This document shows positions 45,301 to 56,950 of a DNA stretch of 61,409 nt, one piece after another. The number at the start of each line of letters is the position of its first letter. Position 1 is the first letter of the stretch. The DNA is from Zopfochytrium polystomum (lineage: Eukaryota; Chytridiomycota; Chytridiomycetes; Chytridiales; Chytridiaceae), in contig JAIVFJ010000340.1 in the NCBI GenBank assembly GCA_025765615.1, positions 1-61,409 of the forward strand, read 5' to 3'. The position numbers were made by a program, and so were the translations under genes. The notes beneath the pieces were generated by a model, which had not been told where the DNA came from, made no database searches, and was given only the letters and a program-made list of their open reading frames with translations.

Positions 45301-48300
45301 GAACCTCGCCGCCTTCAGCAACTCAGCAAGCAGCAGGATGCCTCTCCCAGACGATTTCAACACGAACTTTCAGGCAGCCACGCACGACTTGCTGGTACTG
45401 ACCACGTTCTTAAACGCGGACCCAAACACTGCCCAACCGATCAATGACACGGAGTTCATTGATCAATGGCTCCGCCGGTCAGCCGAGATGGAAGATCCAA
45501 GCACCCTTGGGTCAGAAACAATCTCGTGGGCGATGCGCATCCTTGCTGTGGTGCGAGAAGCAAATGCAGCTCGGGAACGAATGCGCCAATACACGGCAAG
45601 CGTAATTGCAGAAGCGCAGATGAACGCCGAGCGTGTGAACATGCTCAATGAACGAATCGGATTTCTCCAAGAAAGGGTCGAATCCCAAGATCGCTCAAAT
45701 GTCGAACAACGCGCCATGTTGGAGCACGCTCTCAGGAACAACGAATTTGAACAGAGAGCCATTCCATCCAAGAAAACCAAGTCATCCGAATTCACTTCAG
45801 ACGAATCTGAAATCGAGGAACGTTCCTCTCGCAAGAAAGGCAAGCGCGCGGCTCGTCAGGATGACAAGCCTCGCGAGAGCGGACCACGAAACATGCTCCT
45901 CAAGAACGCCTTAGGACTTATCAAGGTCTTTGACGGCACGAAGAATCGTGAAACAGCTGTCAAGTTCCTGAAACAACTCCGCGGTGCGGCGACGTTGATG
46001 GACGAGCCTGATGTCCTTGTGGAAGGAATCCAACAGTACCTCGAAGGCGTCGCACTCTCCTGGTGGGAGGGTCTTGACGACAACGAACGACCTGAAACTC
46101 TAGAAGAATTTGAAATCGCCGTGACTGAACATTTCGTTCCGAACAACGCATCTGACGACGCTGAATTCAAGCTTCGCAAGCTCGAACAGAAGAATCAGAA
46201 TACCTCGGAGTTTGAGAAGATCTTCCTCAGACACGCTGACCAAGTACCCAACCTGAACAAAAAGGACCGCAAGGATATCTTCTGGTTTGCGCTACGTGAA
46301 GACATCTGGAGTACAATGACTCTATTGAAACAAAACCGACGAAACCTCTCGTTCAATCAACTGGTAGTTGCTGCAACCGAGCCCGAACGATCTTCGCGCT
46401 CTGGCATACGTGTAGGAATCCACGAACGAATTGGGCATAAGCAACCAGAGAACCTTAAGCCCAAGTATGAACAGAAACCGAAAGTACCAAGTGACCCAAT
46501 GGACTTGAGCACAACTGAAACCAAGGCACAACAGCGCGAACGCGAGATGCGAGAAGGAAGATGTTTCCTTTGCAAAGAAAAAGGCCACACAAGAAATGAA
46601 TGCCCGACGAAACGAACCACAGGATTGGCAAATATTGATGGAAATGGGCGAACGAAATGTTACAAGGAATCTGAGGCCTGTAGGGATCGCAGGAATGAAA
46701 CTGACTCCAATAAAGATTCCGATGAAAACTACTCGTCGCTCATAACTCATAGAAAACCACGACAGCGTATGGAACGGTGCCCATACACAATCACTACTCC
46801 GTCGGGAACGCCTGACGTCGAGCGACACGACACCATCGAATGCACCGCTTATGTGGCTGGAAAACGAGTCAAAATACTCATTGACAACGGGGCCTCACAA
46901 ATGTTTGTGAGCTCCAGACTAATACAACGAATGAGCCTCTCAACAAAACCGATTGATTGCGACCTTTGCATGGCCAACAATGCCCAGTCCAAGAGCAAGT
47001 CGTTTGCCTCCATCCAGTACTCTGTGGCAGGGCAACTGGAATGGGCCGAATTTGTTGTTGTAGATGCACTACGATATGACCTGATTTTGGGTATTCCCTG
47101 GTTCAAGTGGAGAAACCCAACGATTGATTATCACGCCAACCGTTTCTCATTCACAAACGCAGATGGCCAGACTCGACAAGCTCGGTACGGCAGCTGGAAA
47201 CTGTCCCCAATTCCTGAAGCAATCACCCAGAATATCATCTCAGGCATTGAAGCAAGACAAATCATACAGGCTGGAGCCTCAGCATTTATGGTCCGCATTC
47301 ATGATATATCTACTATGGATGGAGAACGTGCAAACGCCCCGACCAGCAACGAACTGTTGAAGGTCCTCGAAGAGTACCACAACAGTGTCTTTGCTGAGAA
47401 ACTCCCAGAGGGTCGCCCTCCTGACAGACCTACGATTCCTGGCGGGAATCACAAGATTCCTTTGATTCCAGGGGCCCAACCAGTGTGGAAACCCCTGTAT
47501 CATCTCTCGAAACTTGAACTGGCCGAGATGGCCAAGCAACTGGACGAACTGATCAAGATGGGCCATGTCCGACCCTCCAAGTCCCCGTGGGGAGCCCCTG
47601 TCTTGTTTGTAAACAAGCCGGGTGGTGGGCTGCGGATGTGCATTGACTACCGCGAACTGAACAAGTTGACAGTCAAAGACCGATACTCCTTACCCCGTAT
47701 CTCTGAACTGCGCGATCGATGTGTGGGAGCAAAATTCTTCACAAAACTTGATCTCTGATCTGGGTACTACCAAGTGGCGGTAGCCCCTGAAGATAATGAG
47801 AAAACAGCCTTCCGAACTCGTTATGGCCACTTCGAATATGTTGTTTGTCTCTTTGGGCTAACAGGTCTTCCAGCCACCTTTCAAAGGATGATGAACAATG
47901 TGTTTCACGGAATTCTTGACGATTTTGTGGTGGTTTATATGGACGACATCCTTATATACTCCAAAGACCGGAAAAGTCACATACAACATGTGCGCGAAGT
48001 TCTTTGACGCCTTCATGAGCATGGGTTGCAACTGAAGCTGTCAAAGTGCGAATGGGAACGCCAAGAGGTGCAATTCCTTGGCTACCTTATCTCGCAGAAT
48101 GGCATTCGAATCACACCAGAACACATTGCAGCAGTGACAGACTTTCCACTTCCCACAACGACTGTGGACTTGCAACAGTTTCTTGGCCTGGCCAACTACT
48201 TCCACATCTTCTGCCCAGAGATGGCTCGTGTGGCGGGCCCTCTCCATGCCCTTGTGAAGGGCGAGTCCAGCGGGAAACGACACCCCTTAAAAGGGTGGGA

Positions 48301-49990
48301 GGGAGCGGTGCATGGCCGCGCCTTTGACAAATTGAAGCAATTGATCACCAGTGCTCCAGTGCTCCGCTTCTACGAACCTGACTTACCAACGAAAGTAAAA
48401 ACAGACTCATCAGCATATGCCATTGGAGCTTGCTTGATGCAGGACGATGGCAAAGGGTGGAGACCAGTTGCATATTACTCCCGAAAACTCTTGCCAGCTG
48501 AAACACGAAATGACACCCGAGAACAAGAACTGCTCGCAGTACACGAAGCCCTGAACGCCTGGAGACCGTACCTGGAGGGTACGCGATTCCACGTCCAGTC
48601 TGACCACCAATCACTGAAGTGGCTACAAGACCAGAAGATCCTGAACCGACGACAAGCCCGGTGGGTGATGAACTTTCAAAGCTACGACTTCACCATAGGA
48701 TTTACGCGTGGTGACACCAACACAGTGGCGGATATCCTCTCAAGACGACCTGACTTTGCGACTAGATGCGACATGTGCAGAACACGGATCAACGCAGTCC
48801 AACTCGCTTTGTACAATACCATCGACAATGAAATAACAAAAGAATGCTTGCAAGACCCCGAAGCTGAAACATGGAGAGAGTACCTCCAAGAACCAAGTTC
48901 AGTTCCAAATGGACTCTGTCACCAACTTGGGAAGTGGAGTGACGAAGACAGTGAACTGAAATATGACGGACGCCGCTATGTCCCAGACAAGAACGATTTG
49001 CGAACACGTCTGCTTGCTGAATACCACGAAACGCCGTTGGCAGGACACCCAGGCGGTCTGAGATTGTATGCTCGGATGAGCAAGAAATGGTACTGGCCAG
49101 GAATGGAAAAGGATTGCAAGCGCTTCACCAAGTCCTGCGACGAATGCCAGAGAACCAAGAAAGAAAGGGCCAACGAACAAGGGTATCTCCAGCCCCTAGA
49201 AGTTCCTTCCCAGAGGTGGAAGGCGATCAGCATGGACTTGGTGCCAGACATGCCTGAAGAAAACGGTTACGATGCCCTCCTAGTGGTACAGGATCGTCTA
49301 ACTAAACGCATTCATTTATTGCCAACACAAACAACTGCAAGCGACAAAGATGTCGCAGAACTGTACTTTGACCGAATCTTCCCCCTACATGGGGTCCCTG
49401 AAACGATTACCTCCGATCGAGGTAGCCAGTTTGTGTCGCGTTTCACGAATCACTTGTTCAAGTTGACTGGAACGACGATGGATTACTCAAAGGCCCGACA
49501 TCAACAGTCAAACGGCCAAGTCGAACGAACGATTCAGACCTTGAAAACAACCCTCTGAGGATTGCTGGAAACTCCTGGAGCGAAATGGACAAAGTTCCTA
49601 CCGAACATGGAGTTTGCATTTAACTCCAACATGAATAGTACCACACGATTCTCCCCTTTCCATCTGGATTTGGGATACGAACCACTGGGGCCTGGAGACC
49701 TACCACCACTTGTAGTAGGGGGACCGCGATCGAAACGAGAACCAGAAGCTGAGGAGTTCTTTGAACACCTCACAGACATATTAAGCGCTGCAAGGAACTG
49801 CATCTTAGTTGCCCAACAAGAACAAGAACAAGAATTCAATGAACGACATCGACCTGACCCCCTGTATCAGGTTGGAGACAGAGTGATGTTGTTGCGACAA
49901 GGTCTTCGCGCTCCTGGTGTGATTACCAGAGAAGGACTTGCTACGCCATACATCGGGCCCTTCGAAGTGACAAAGGCTGAACCACCAAAC

Positions 49991-50343
49991 TGTTATGAAT
50001 CACCCTCTGGAAACCTCTGGAACCTTCTAGAACATTCCTTCATGGAACCTTCTGGAACCTTCTGGAACCTTCTAGAACATTCCTTCATGGAACCTTGTGG
50101 AACCTTCTGGAACCTTCTTTGCTTTCCTGACTTGTCTTGTTGTCATTGGTATCATTGGTATCATTGTATTACTAATTGCTCTTTCTGGAACTTTCTTGGA
50201 GTCTTGACAAGGAACACTCTCAAAAGGTATAAAAGGGGGATGGGGGACCTGTCCCATCCCTCAAGTGAATTATTGTTTCCCATACAATCATCACTCCTCT
50301 CAGTTCCTTGTCTGCCTTGTCCTGTCCAGCCATGTTCCTGACA
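49991..50343 (+). repeat. 5' LTR of the inner element
   Basis: TGTTATGAATCACCC ... GTTCCTGACA. Contains a tandem ~50-bp repeat of CTGGAACCTTCTAGAACATT units, a TATAAAAGGGGGATGG box near 50229 as candidate core promoter, and ends with a pyrimidine-rich stretch. Confidence 0.93.
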
Positions 50344-50383
50344 TCATAATTCACTTCACCCTCTCCTACTACTCTCTGCCATC

Positions 50384-51307
50384 ATGTCTGACCCAAACAA
50401 CACCTTCCCTGATGCAACTGCCTTCCAAGCCTTGATGGACCAATTACAAGCCCTTTCAAGACAGACACACCAACTTCAAGAACAAGTCCTTCACCAGCAG
50501 CACCAGCTTCAACAACAACTTCACCAACAAGAACATCAAGCTCTTCCCCTGCCCCAAGCCAACCAAGCAAGAGAGCCCAAGGTTCCCAGCCCTGACAAGT
50601 TCACTGGGCTGGCCAAAGACCTTAGGAACTTTATGGCCACTGTGGAGAATGTCATCCTTCTCCAACCTTCAAGATTTCCCAGTGAGCAAGTCAAGGTTCT
50701 TTTCACAAGCACCCTCCTGTCTGGTCAAGCTCAATCATGGTACAGATCTCTCCCAAGCACACCCACCACCCTGCAAGAGCTCTGGGAGGGGCTGGAGGCT
50801 ACCTTTGGTGACCCCTACGCATCTTGGACAGCAAGATCCAAGCTCAAGCATATCAAGCAAGGAAAGCAATCTTGTGTGGCCTACACCAACCAATTCAAGC
50901 AACTAGCCAGAGACTCTGGATACAATGATGCAGCTCTGATGGAGCTGTACCATGATGGTCTCCATGAGTCTATCCAAGACATGCTCTCCCAGTCTCTGCA
51001 CATCCCTGAGACCTTGGAAGAGTACATTCTCCTTGCCATCAAGATTGACAACAGACTCTACTCCAAGAGGCTGAAGCAAAGACAAGTGGGAACTACATCA
51101 AGGCCTACCCCAGTCCCTCAAGCTCTTACAGTTCCTGAACCCATGCAAGTGGATGCAGTTGAGACACTTCCTAAGGGTCCTCTGAGCCAAGAGGAGAAAA
51201 CAAGGAGGACCCAGCAGGGACTGTGTTTCTACTGTGGCTCCAAGAAACACGCTGTCAAGGACTGCCCAAGGAAGAAGCACCCAAACTCCCAGGTCCAGGC
51301 TCACTGA
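50384..51307 (+). CDS. Gag of the inner element
   Basis: ATG 50384 opens a 307-aa frame: Gln-rich coiled coil (QLQEQVLHQQHQLQQQLHQQ), retrotransposon gag domain (VKVLFTSTLLSGQAQSWYRS, LWEGLEATFGD), and a CCHC zinc knuckle (CFYCGSKKHAVKDCPRKK). Gag forms the virus-like particle and packages RNA. It overlaps the next frame by about 85 bp, which implies a -1 or +1 frameshift to make Gag-Pol, unlike the single frame of the outer element. No interrupting stop. Confidence 0.92.
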   Translation: MSDPNNTFPDATAFQALMDQLQALSRQTHQLQEQVLHQQHQLQQQLHQQEHQALPLPQANQAREPKVPSPDKFTGLAKDLRNFMATVENVILLQPSRFPSEQVKVLFTSTLLSGQAQSWYRSLPSTPTTLQELWEGLEATFGDPYASWTARSKLKHIKQGKQSCVAYTNQFKQLARDSGYNDAALMELYHDGLHESIQDMLSQSLHIPETLEEYILLAIKIDNRLYSKRLKQRQVGTTSRPTPVPQALTVPEPMQVDAVETLPKGPLSQEEKTRRTQQGLCFYCGSKKHAVKDCPRKKHPNSQVQAH

Positions 51308-52818
51308 GGGGCAATTCCCTGGACCCTCCTCCAAGCTGCCCCTGTTTCACCACCACCACCAGCACCACAAACACCTCAGATTCCAAGCCCCACCAACTCA
51401 CCATGGATGTCAAGATTCAACTCTCACCCAAGTCAACCATCACAACCAAGGCCCTTATCGACTCTGGATCATCCTGCAACATCATTGATGCCACCCTTGC
51501 CATGTCTTGTGCCATTCCCACCATCAAGAAATCCACACCCCTCAAGGTCCACTTTGCCAATCATGCTCTGTTCAAGGAAATCAGCCATGAAACCAAGCTA
51601 AACCTCCACATCCAAGACTTTCCACCATCCATGGTCAACCTGGAAGTATTGGATGTTGGCTCACCCACATTCTCTGTCATCCTGGGATTACCATGGCTGC
51701 AAGCCCAGAACCCTGCCATTGATTGGGTCACTGGTCAAGTCCAACCTCCACCAATCGGAACAGTCACCCAAAACTCAAGTCAAGCCTCCAAGTCTCATGC
51801 TCTCAAGTCCCTGATTCAAGGTTCTCAGCCTAGTATCCAAGGTCAACGACAAATGACAGCTCCAGTATCAGCCTGCAGCTCACAGATCCCAGCAAAGATT
51901 CAAGTTTCACAGTTCACAGTTCATAGTCAAGATTCCAGTACAGCTCATAGAGCTCACAGTCATGGCCAAGTCTGTAGTTCACAGAACCCACAGTCAAAGA
52001 TTCAAGTACCACAGTTCACAGTCCAAATTCAAGATTCAAGCTCCACAGCTCACAGTCTTTGCCAAGAACAGAACCCTCAGTCAAAGATTCAAGAATCACA
52101 GTTCCCAGTCAACAATTCAAGCCCCACTGCTGATGAGCACAGAAGGACAGACCTTGCACCTGAAGGGGGAGATGGTTTCACCCCACAATCCAAGACACAC
52201 CTTTCACTGCTTCCTGACCGTGTGGGGGCCCATGCTATTTCCAAGGACCCCAAGCCTCACAAGATTCAAATCAGCCAAGAAGAGGAAAAACATGAGATAC
52301 TCAAGACAAGGCATGATGCAGCAACAGCTGGACACCCACGAGAGCACAAGACATATGAGCTTGTTTCCAGAGACTTTTACTGGCCAGGCATGAGGAAGAA
52401 CTTGCAGACCAAAAGACCAAGTCCCAAGCTAGACAACCTCAAGTTGGGACCTTTCAAGATCTTGGAGCAAATCAATCCAGTCACCTTCAAGCTGGATCTC
52501 CCTGCATCCATGAAGATCCACCCAGTTTTCCATGTCAGCCTTTTAGAGAAGTTTGTGGCCAATTCCATTCCAGGCAGAGTTGTTCCTCCTCCTCCTCCAG
52601 TTGAGGTAGAAGGTGAAGAGGAATTTGAGGTTGAACAAATCTTGGATGCCAAGTGGTTTGGAAGAACACTCAAGTTCCTTGTTAAGTGGAAAGGTTACTC
52701 AGATGCTGACAACACCTGGGAGCCTGAGTCAAACCTCACTCACTGCCAAGACCTTCTGCTCGAGTTCAAGACCAGGTACCCCACCAAGTTGCAGAAGAGG
52801 CCTAAAAGGGGGAGATGA
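51223..52818 (+). CDS. Deleted Pol of the inner element: protease, integrase finger, chromodomain
   Basis: The frame overlaps gag and has no independent ATG needed. Protease: TKALIDSGSSCNIIDA (DSG) and a second strand ILGLPWLQAQNPAIDW. A low-complexity Ser/Gln region (SQIPAKIQVSQFTVHSQDSS-type repeats, about residues 190-310) occupies the place of RT. Then the integrase HHCC finger start (TAGHPREHKTYELVSRDFYW) is joined directly to the post-integrase segment (KLGPFKILEQINPVTFKLDL) and chromodomain (FLVKWKGYSDADNTWEPESN). The RT, RNase H and integrase catalytic core are absent, but the frame is open across the join. A chromodomain would still target heterochromatin if supplied with enzymes in trans. 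Confidence 0.88.
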   Translation: MFLLWLQETRCQGLPKEEAPKLPGPGSLRGNSLDPPPSCPCFTTTTSTTNTSDSKPHQLTMDVKIQLSPKSTITTKALIDSGSSCNIIDATLAMSCAIPTIKKSTPLKVHFANHALFKEISHETKLNLHIQDFPPSMVNLEVLDVGSPTFSVILGLPWLQAQNPAIDWVTGQVQPPPIGTVTQNSSQASKSHALKSLIQGSQPSIQGQRQMTAPVSACSSQIPAKIQVSQFTVHSQDSSTAHRAHSHGQVCSSQNPQSKIQVPQFTVQIQDSSSTAHSLCQEQNPQSKIQESQFPVNNSSPTADEHRRTDLAPEGGDGFTPQSKTHLSLLPDRVGAHAISKDPKPHKIQISQEEEKHEILKTRHDAATAGHPREHKTYELVSRDFYWPGMRKNLQTKRPSPKLDNLKLGPFKILEQINPVTFKLDLPASMKIHPVFHVSLLEKFVANSIPGRVVPPPPPVEVEGEEEFEVEQILDAKWFGRTLKFLVKWKGYSDADNTWEPESNLTHCQDLLLEFKTRYPTKLQKRPKRGR

Positions 52819-53171
52819 TGTTATGAATCACCCTCTGGAAACCTCTGGAACCTTCTAGAACATTCCTTCATGGAACCTTCTGGAACCTTCTGGAACCTTC
52901 TAGAACATTCCTTCATGGAACCTTGTGGAACCTTCTGGAACCTTCTTTGCTTTCCTGACTTGTCTTGTTGTCATTGGTATCATTGGTATCATTGTATTAC
53001 TAATTGCTCTTTCTGGAACTTTCTTGGAGTCTTGACAAGGAACACTCTCAAAAGGTATAAAAGGGGGATGGGGGACCTGTCCCATCCCTCAAGTGAATTA
53101 TTGTTTCCCATACAATCATCACTCCTCTCAGTTCCTTGTCTGCCTTGTCCTGTCCTGCCCTGTTCCTGACA
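52819..53171 (+). repeat. 3' LTR of the inner element
   Basis: 353 bp, matching the 5' LTR except near its end (CTGTCCTGCCC against CTGTCCAGCCA). Confidence 0.93.
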
Positions 53172-53507
53172 CAAACTATACGCTGAAATTACCCTCAACT
53201 ATGAGAGTTCATCCAACATTCCACGTAGAAAAACTGAAAACATATCATGAACCGGCCAAAGACTTTCCTGGACGAAAAGTTAACGACCAACCTCCACCTG
53301 TGCTAGTAGATGAAGAAGAAGAAGAGTACGTAGTTGACGAAGTTCTAGGAGAACGAACTAGACGGGGAAAGAAGGAGTACCTTGTAAGCTGGAAAGGTTA
53401 CGGGGTAGAAGAACGAACTTGGGAACCTTATGAACATGTTAAGAACTTGGAAGCTCTTGATCGGTTCATAGCTCAACGAACAAAGGATCGATCAAAAAGA
53501 AAGGGAG

Positions 53508-53615
53508 TGTGACAGGCGGAGCCCGTTGGAGTGCGTCGTGCTGCTTGGTGCGAGGAAAAGGAAAGGGAAGGGGGAAGAAAGAGGAAAAAAGATCAGACTT
53601 GTCAATCCTGTTACA
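53508..53615 (+). repeat. 3' LTR of the outer element
   Basis: Identical to the 5' LTR except one A/G difference within the GGGAAGRGGG run. The gag-pol stop TGA lies in its first bases. Confidence 0.93.
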
Positions 53616-53720
53616 GGTGGGCATGCTGATGACGGCGGCAGCGGGCTGCTGATCTGACGTCCGCTCCTTTCGCTTCCTCTGTCTCCTCTGTTGGGGGCAC
53701 ATTGTTGATTTATTTCCACG

Positions 53721-55757
53721 TCAAGATTCAACACGACCCTTCTTGAGAAAACCAGCCAACAGCCCAACATACTTGCGCTGGCAAGGCGGGCAAATTACTG
53801 GTCGACTGTATGACTCCTCGCCACAGCAAATTCCATGATGCTGCAGCATATGCCGCCCACAAAAGGGGCAACGGTGTGCATGGCCAGCGTCTTCATCGCA
53901 GTTGTTGCAACCACATTTTTGAATGGTTTGGGCAGATGGAGTACACTTGCAACCGCCTTCAGGAACGATTTTCCTAGTTTGAACAACCTCTTCTCAAATA
54001 GTTCAGTAAATAAGCACGCGATATCAGTTCTTACCCTTAACAAAATTCAGAGCAATGGAGGGACCATTTGTTTGCAATTGAGTTTGATCCTCCAAGACGT
54101 CGCCAACGCAGAGCGCTTCCCAAAGATCCATTAGATTGTTGTTACCTTTCAACATTTGCGTCAAGGTGTTGTTGCAAAAGTGGCAAGTACTAACTGCCAA
54201 GTGTCACGCGGAAGTTTCCGCTTTGAATTGCAGCATTTAATTCGTCCAACTCAAGCTTCGTCCACTGCACCCATTTCGCCATATTCATACCGTTTGGGAC
54301 ACCAGAAAAGTGGATACAAGCGGAACCATCCAACAACCCTTTCGTTGGATAAGTCATCAAAGCTGAAAGATCTGCACGAGCTCGTTCCATGTTAATCTTT
54401 CCAAGGACCATATCTTTCACTTCTGTTCTCCTGTGAAAGTTCTTAGAGAATACCTATTTTTGTGATTTGTCAGGTTTACCATTTATCTACGTTGGACTTT
54501 GGCTTTCCACCTTTTGTGAAGCTAGTGCCATCCTTCGCGCCTGTCCTCGGGCTTGTCAGCATCCGATTGGTTGACACTTTGATATGCAGTGAGGAAGTCG
54601 TTCCCGAAATGATGGGCTTTTTTCCACTGCTCATACACAGACGCTGCAACTGGCCCTGCTTCAGTGTAAGTGCACAAAAGGCTTATTTCACTTCAATACC
54701 TCTGGTTGACACGCGGACACCTTTACTCTCTGGTCGTCGGTCAAAGGTGAAAAGAATGGAATCCACCTCAAGTAAGTCTACAATTTCGATCATGAAGCGT
54801 TCTGGCGGATACTGTGAATTTATGAAGTCTCACCCAGGTTGTCTTGGCCTTTCTCCATCTTACTAAACTCTTTTTCTTGGAGCTTCAGCCGTTGTTGGGG
54901 GTTAACAATGCGCATCTGCCAGAAGTCAGCTTAAAACAAGCGTCGTAGGGAGTGCTGCCGTGCTGCGGACCAACCGTGTTGGAATGACGATTCTGCGCTT
55001 CTTCAAGATACGTTCTTTTATCATCCTCTGATAGATCAGTCCACTCTTTCAGTCCATCGGACAGAATCTTCATTACTTCTGGTCCTTGCTTATTCTTCAG
55101 CTCTCCAGAGCCTACAACAACGTAAGCATTTGCGCCAGTCATACGAACTTACCTTTAAGTCTAGCGCCGACTTCCTTTTGGAGAACGTTATACCCGGTTG
55201 TCTGGTGGTGTTTTTCGAATTTTAGTACTCGATTGTCACGATTTGGAGGCAAGTGATTTGCATTTGCAGGAGCATGCTGATCGACGACTTTAGCTTTTTC
55301 CGTGCTGTACTGGGGATTCTCGTTTGTTCCAGATCGCACGTTGTCGATGGAGCCAGATCCCATCAAATCCTCGAAAAAATCGTTGCTGTGCTGAATTCCA
55401 GACAATGAAGCTGGTTCACAAGGGTTGCTGACAATCTCGTCCTCATCAGTGGCAGGTTGGGCAGCAACGAGTTCAAGAGTTCGGCTGGCATTGGACGTCT
55501 TCTTCTCGTTCGCCAAAACCGTGGCCCTGTAGTTTGCGATGAACGACTTCGGTGGTGTCAGAAGCAACAAGATAAATGACAGTGAGTACCCTTATTTTTT
55601 TCTCATCAGCCCCATTAGCCGTCAGAATATCAGTGTAGAATTCAGATTGTTGTGCAGCAAAAGCCTTTGGTGTGATTGGCCCTGCCGCTGCAAGACGCTC
55701 TAATAAGCGAGCCTTGATGTCTTTGGGCAAGCCATGTTTTCCGGACGTGTCAGTCAT
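53721..55757 (-). CDS. Spliced gene with HMG-box-like and C-terminal cysteine-rich domains
   Basis: Minus-strand ATG 55757 gives MTDTSGKHGLPKDIKARLLE. An intron with GTACTC..CGAAG borders (about 43 nt) and one of 46 nt (GTAAGTTCG..TTGTAG, about 55111-55156) can be placed. Across the second, the exons encode GYNVLQKEVGARLKG plus LSDGLKEWTDLSEDDKRTYL, spacing like an HMG-box. Further exons include LLEVDSILFTFDRRPESKGV and LTYPTKGLLDGSACIHF-type blocks. The last exon has a zinc-binding cluster (CGCNNCDEDAGHAHRCPFCG, ending at TGA 53721). Middle exon borders are unresolved. HMG-domain genes accompany KDZ elements in fungi, which suits this neighbour of the KDZ transposase. Confidence 0.5.
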
Positions 55758-56950
55758 TTGCTTGTTGTCCAGCAACTACTTGTCAACACTTACCAATGAA
55801 GCATCAACGTCAACACGACTGTCATTGGCAAGGTCACCCGGTGGACCAAAACCAGTCTACTACCTGCCTAACAGTTGAGGCATTCCGCCTCCCCCTCTTT
55901 CACTACCAATTTGCCCACACAGTCCCACAGCCACCTGCGTTGACAACCTCCCCACCCGCCCTCCCCTCCATCGTCTTCCCATCCCTCTGCCTCCAGGACT
56001 CACCCATCAGGGTCCGCTTCAGCCAAAAGTCGTCCGCCCTTCCCCACCATCTTTGACAAAACCTGTTCAAGAATAATGACCAGAAGATCGTATCCATGAC
56101 GCTCGGTCCAGTCATGGTGAGAAAATATAGTGCGACCTGGGAGGTGGCGTTCTATGCGGGCGCCGACAGGCGGCCATGGCTGGGAGTCGACCAGCGGCGA
56201 CCCCGAGCTGCGACAGGTTTGAACAAACGGAGGATCACTCAGACATAACAACCAAATTCTCACTGAGGCAGACTCAACATCATGATATTCGATCTGCAAT
56301 TATGTGATCATGCTGGCGCTGGCGACGTCGTGGGTGCCGCGGAGTGGGTTGGTGGTACGAGAGGCGTGGGCGTCGAGGAGGGCGAGGAGGTCGACGCTGA
56401 CGATGGCGCGGTCGAGCTTTGCACGGGGCGTGGTCGGCGACAACGGTTGCAATCTAGACGGAGCGGATCCAGAGGCGGTCAGGCGGGTCGACGGTGGGGA
56501 TGGCAATCGACAGTGTCGCTGTCGCTGTCGCTGTCCCTCTCGATCACATCCTTTCCGATGATCGATTGTTATGTTGCCACCAGCTGATAACCACAGTTAG
56601 AGTCGCTGACCTGCAAAAGGAAGAGAATCTTTGTCGCCTGCTGCCAATCGTTGAAGCGAGTTGACCACCAGGTAGTAGTAGCAACATCGACTGGTAGATG
56701 TGTTTGAATGTGGTGAAGAATGTTCGAGGAAGGGTGCGCCCGCTGTGTCGCACGATGCAGTGGTTGTATCCAGTGCAGACAAATAATTGGTGCTTACGCC
56801 GACAAACAATTAGTGTGTTGTTGGACAAGCGCAGGGACGAGGGACAGGAATTAACAAAAAAGGGAAAAAAAAAAGAAATGAAAAACGTGAAAAAGAAATT
56901 CAACGCAGATAAATAAAAATTGGATCCCCGCCCACCGCCCTCACTCCTCC
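55758..56950. other. GC-rich stretch without recognised gene
   Basis: Several open frames on both strands (for example minus 56000-56299 with RTIFSHHDWTERHGYDLLVI) look weakly protein-like, but none has a recognised domain or clear splice pattern. CTGTCG repeats occur near 56512-56530. Possibly remnants of a further cargo gene. Confidence 0.35.

Larger units (their letters stand above)
49991..53171 (+). mobile_element. Nested, internally deleted Ty3/Gypsy chromovirus (inner element)
   Basis: 353-bp LTRs differ at about two positions; 5-bp duplications are CAAAC (49986-49990 and 53172-53176). At 3,181 bp it retains gag, protease, part of the integrase finger and chromodomain but lacks RT, RNase H and integrase core. 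It must therefore move in trans. Polypurine tract AAAAGGGGGAGATGA ends at 52818. Family relative: solo LTR at 4712. Confidence 0.95.
45338..53512 (+). pseudogene. Gag-Pol-chromodomain polyprotein of the outer element, three TGA codons and nested insertion
   Basis: A single frame starts at ATG 45338. Gag has a coiled coil (residues about 85-130), a retrotransposon gag domain ([16 protein letters not shown]) and a zinc knuckle ([14 protein letters not shown]). Protease has [14 protein letters not shown] (DNG instead of DSG/DTG). RT has [13 protein letters not shown] and VVVYMDDILIYSK. RNase H has VKTDSSAYAIGACL and FHVQSDHQSLKWL. Integrase has an HHCC finger (HPGGLR..CDECQ) and the D, D, E residues in SMDLVPD, TSDRGSQF and GQVERTI. 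TGA at 47756, 48005 and 49556 each replaces a position where Arg (CGA) is expected. The inner element interrupts it at 49990; the chromodomain (YLVSWKGYGVEERTWEPYEH) follows at 53370-53450. Confidence 0.93.
44444..53615 (+). mobile_element. Ty3/Gypsy chromovirus (outer element)
   Basis: Bounded by 108-bp LTRs differing at one position and by 5-bp duplications GGTGG (44439-44443 and 53616-53620). Internal order: primer-binding site, structured leader, single gag-pol frame with chromodomain, polypurine tract (AAAAAGAAAGGGAG). Without the nested element it is 5,986 bp. Near-identical LTRs indicate recent insertion. It lies between the KDZ transposase start and the HMG-box-like gene. Confidence 0.95.

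Noticed and set aside
44631..45363. Open frames in the outer-element leader
   Set aside because: They are Arg/Pro/Ser-rich low complexity on both strands, generated by the hairpin repeats. No start context or domain.
45338..53512. Genetic code with TGA as a sense codon
   Set aside because: The inner gag and pol frames and the outer polyprotein end in TGA at sensible positions, and the internal TGAs fit CpG decay.
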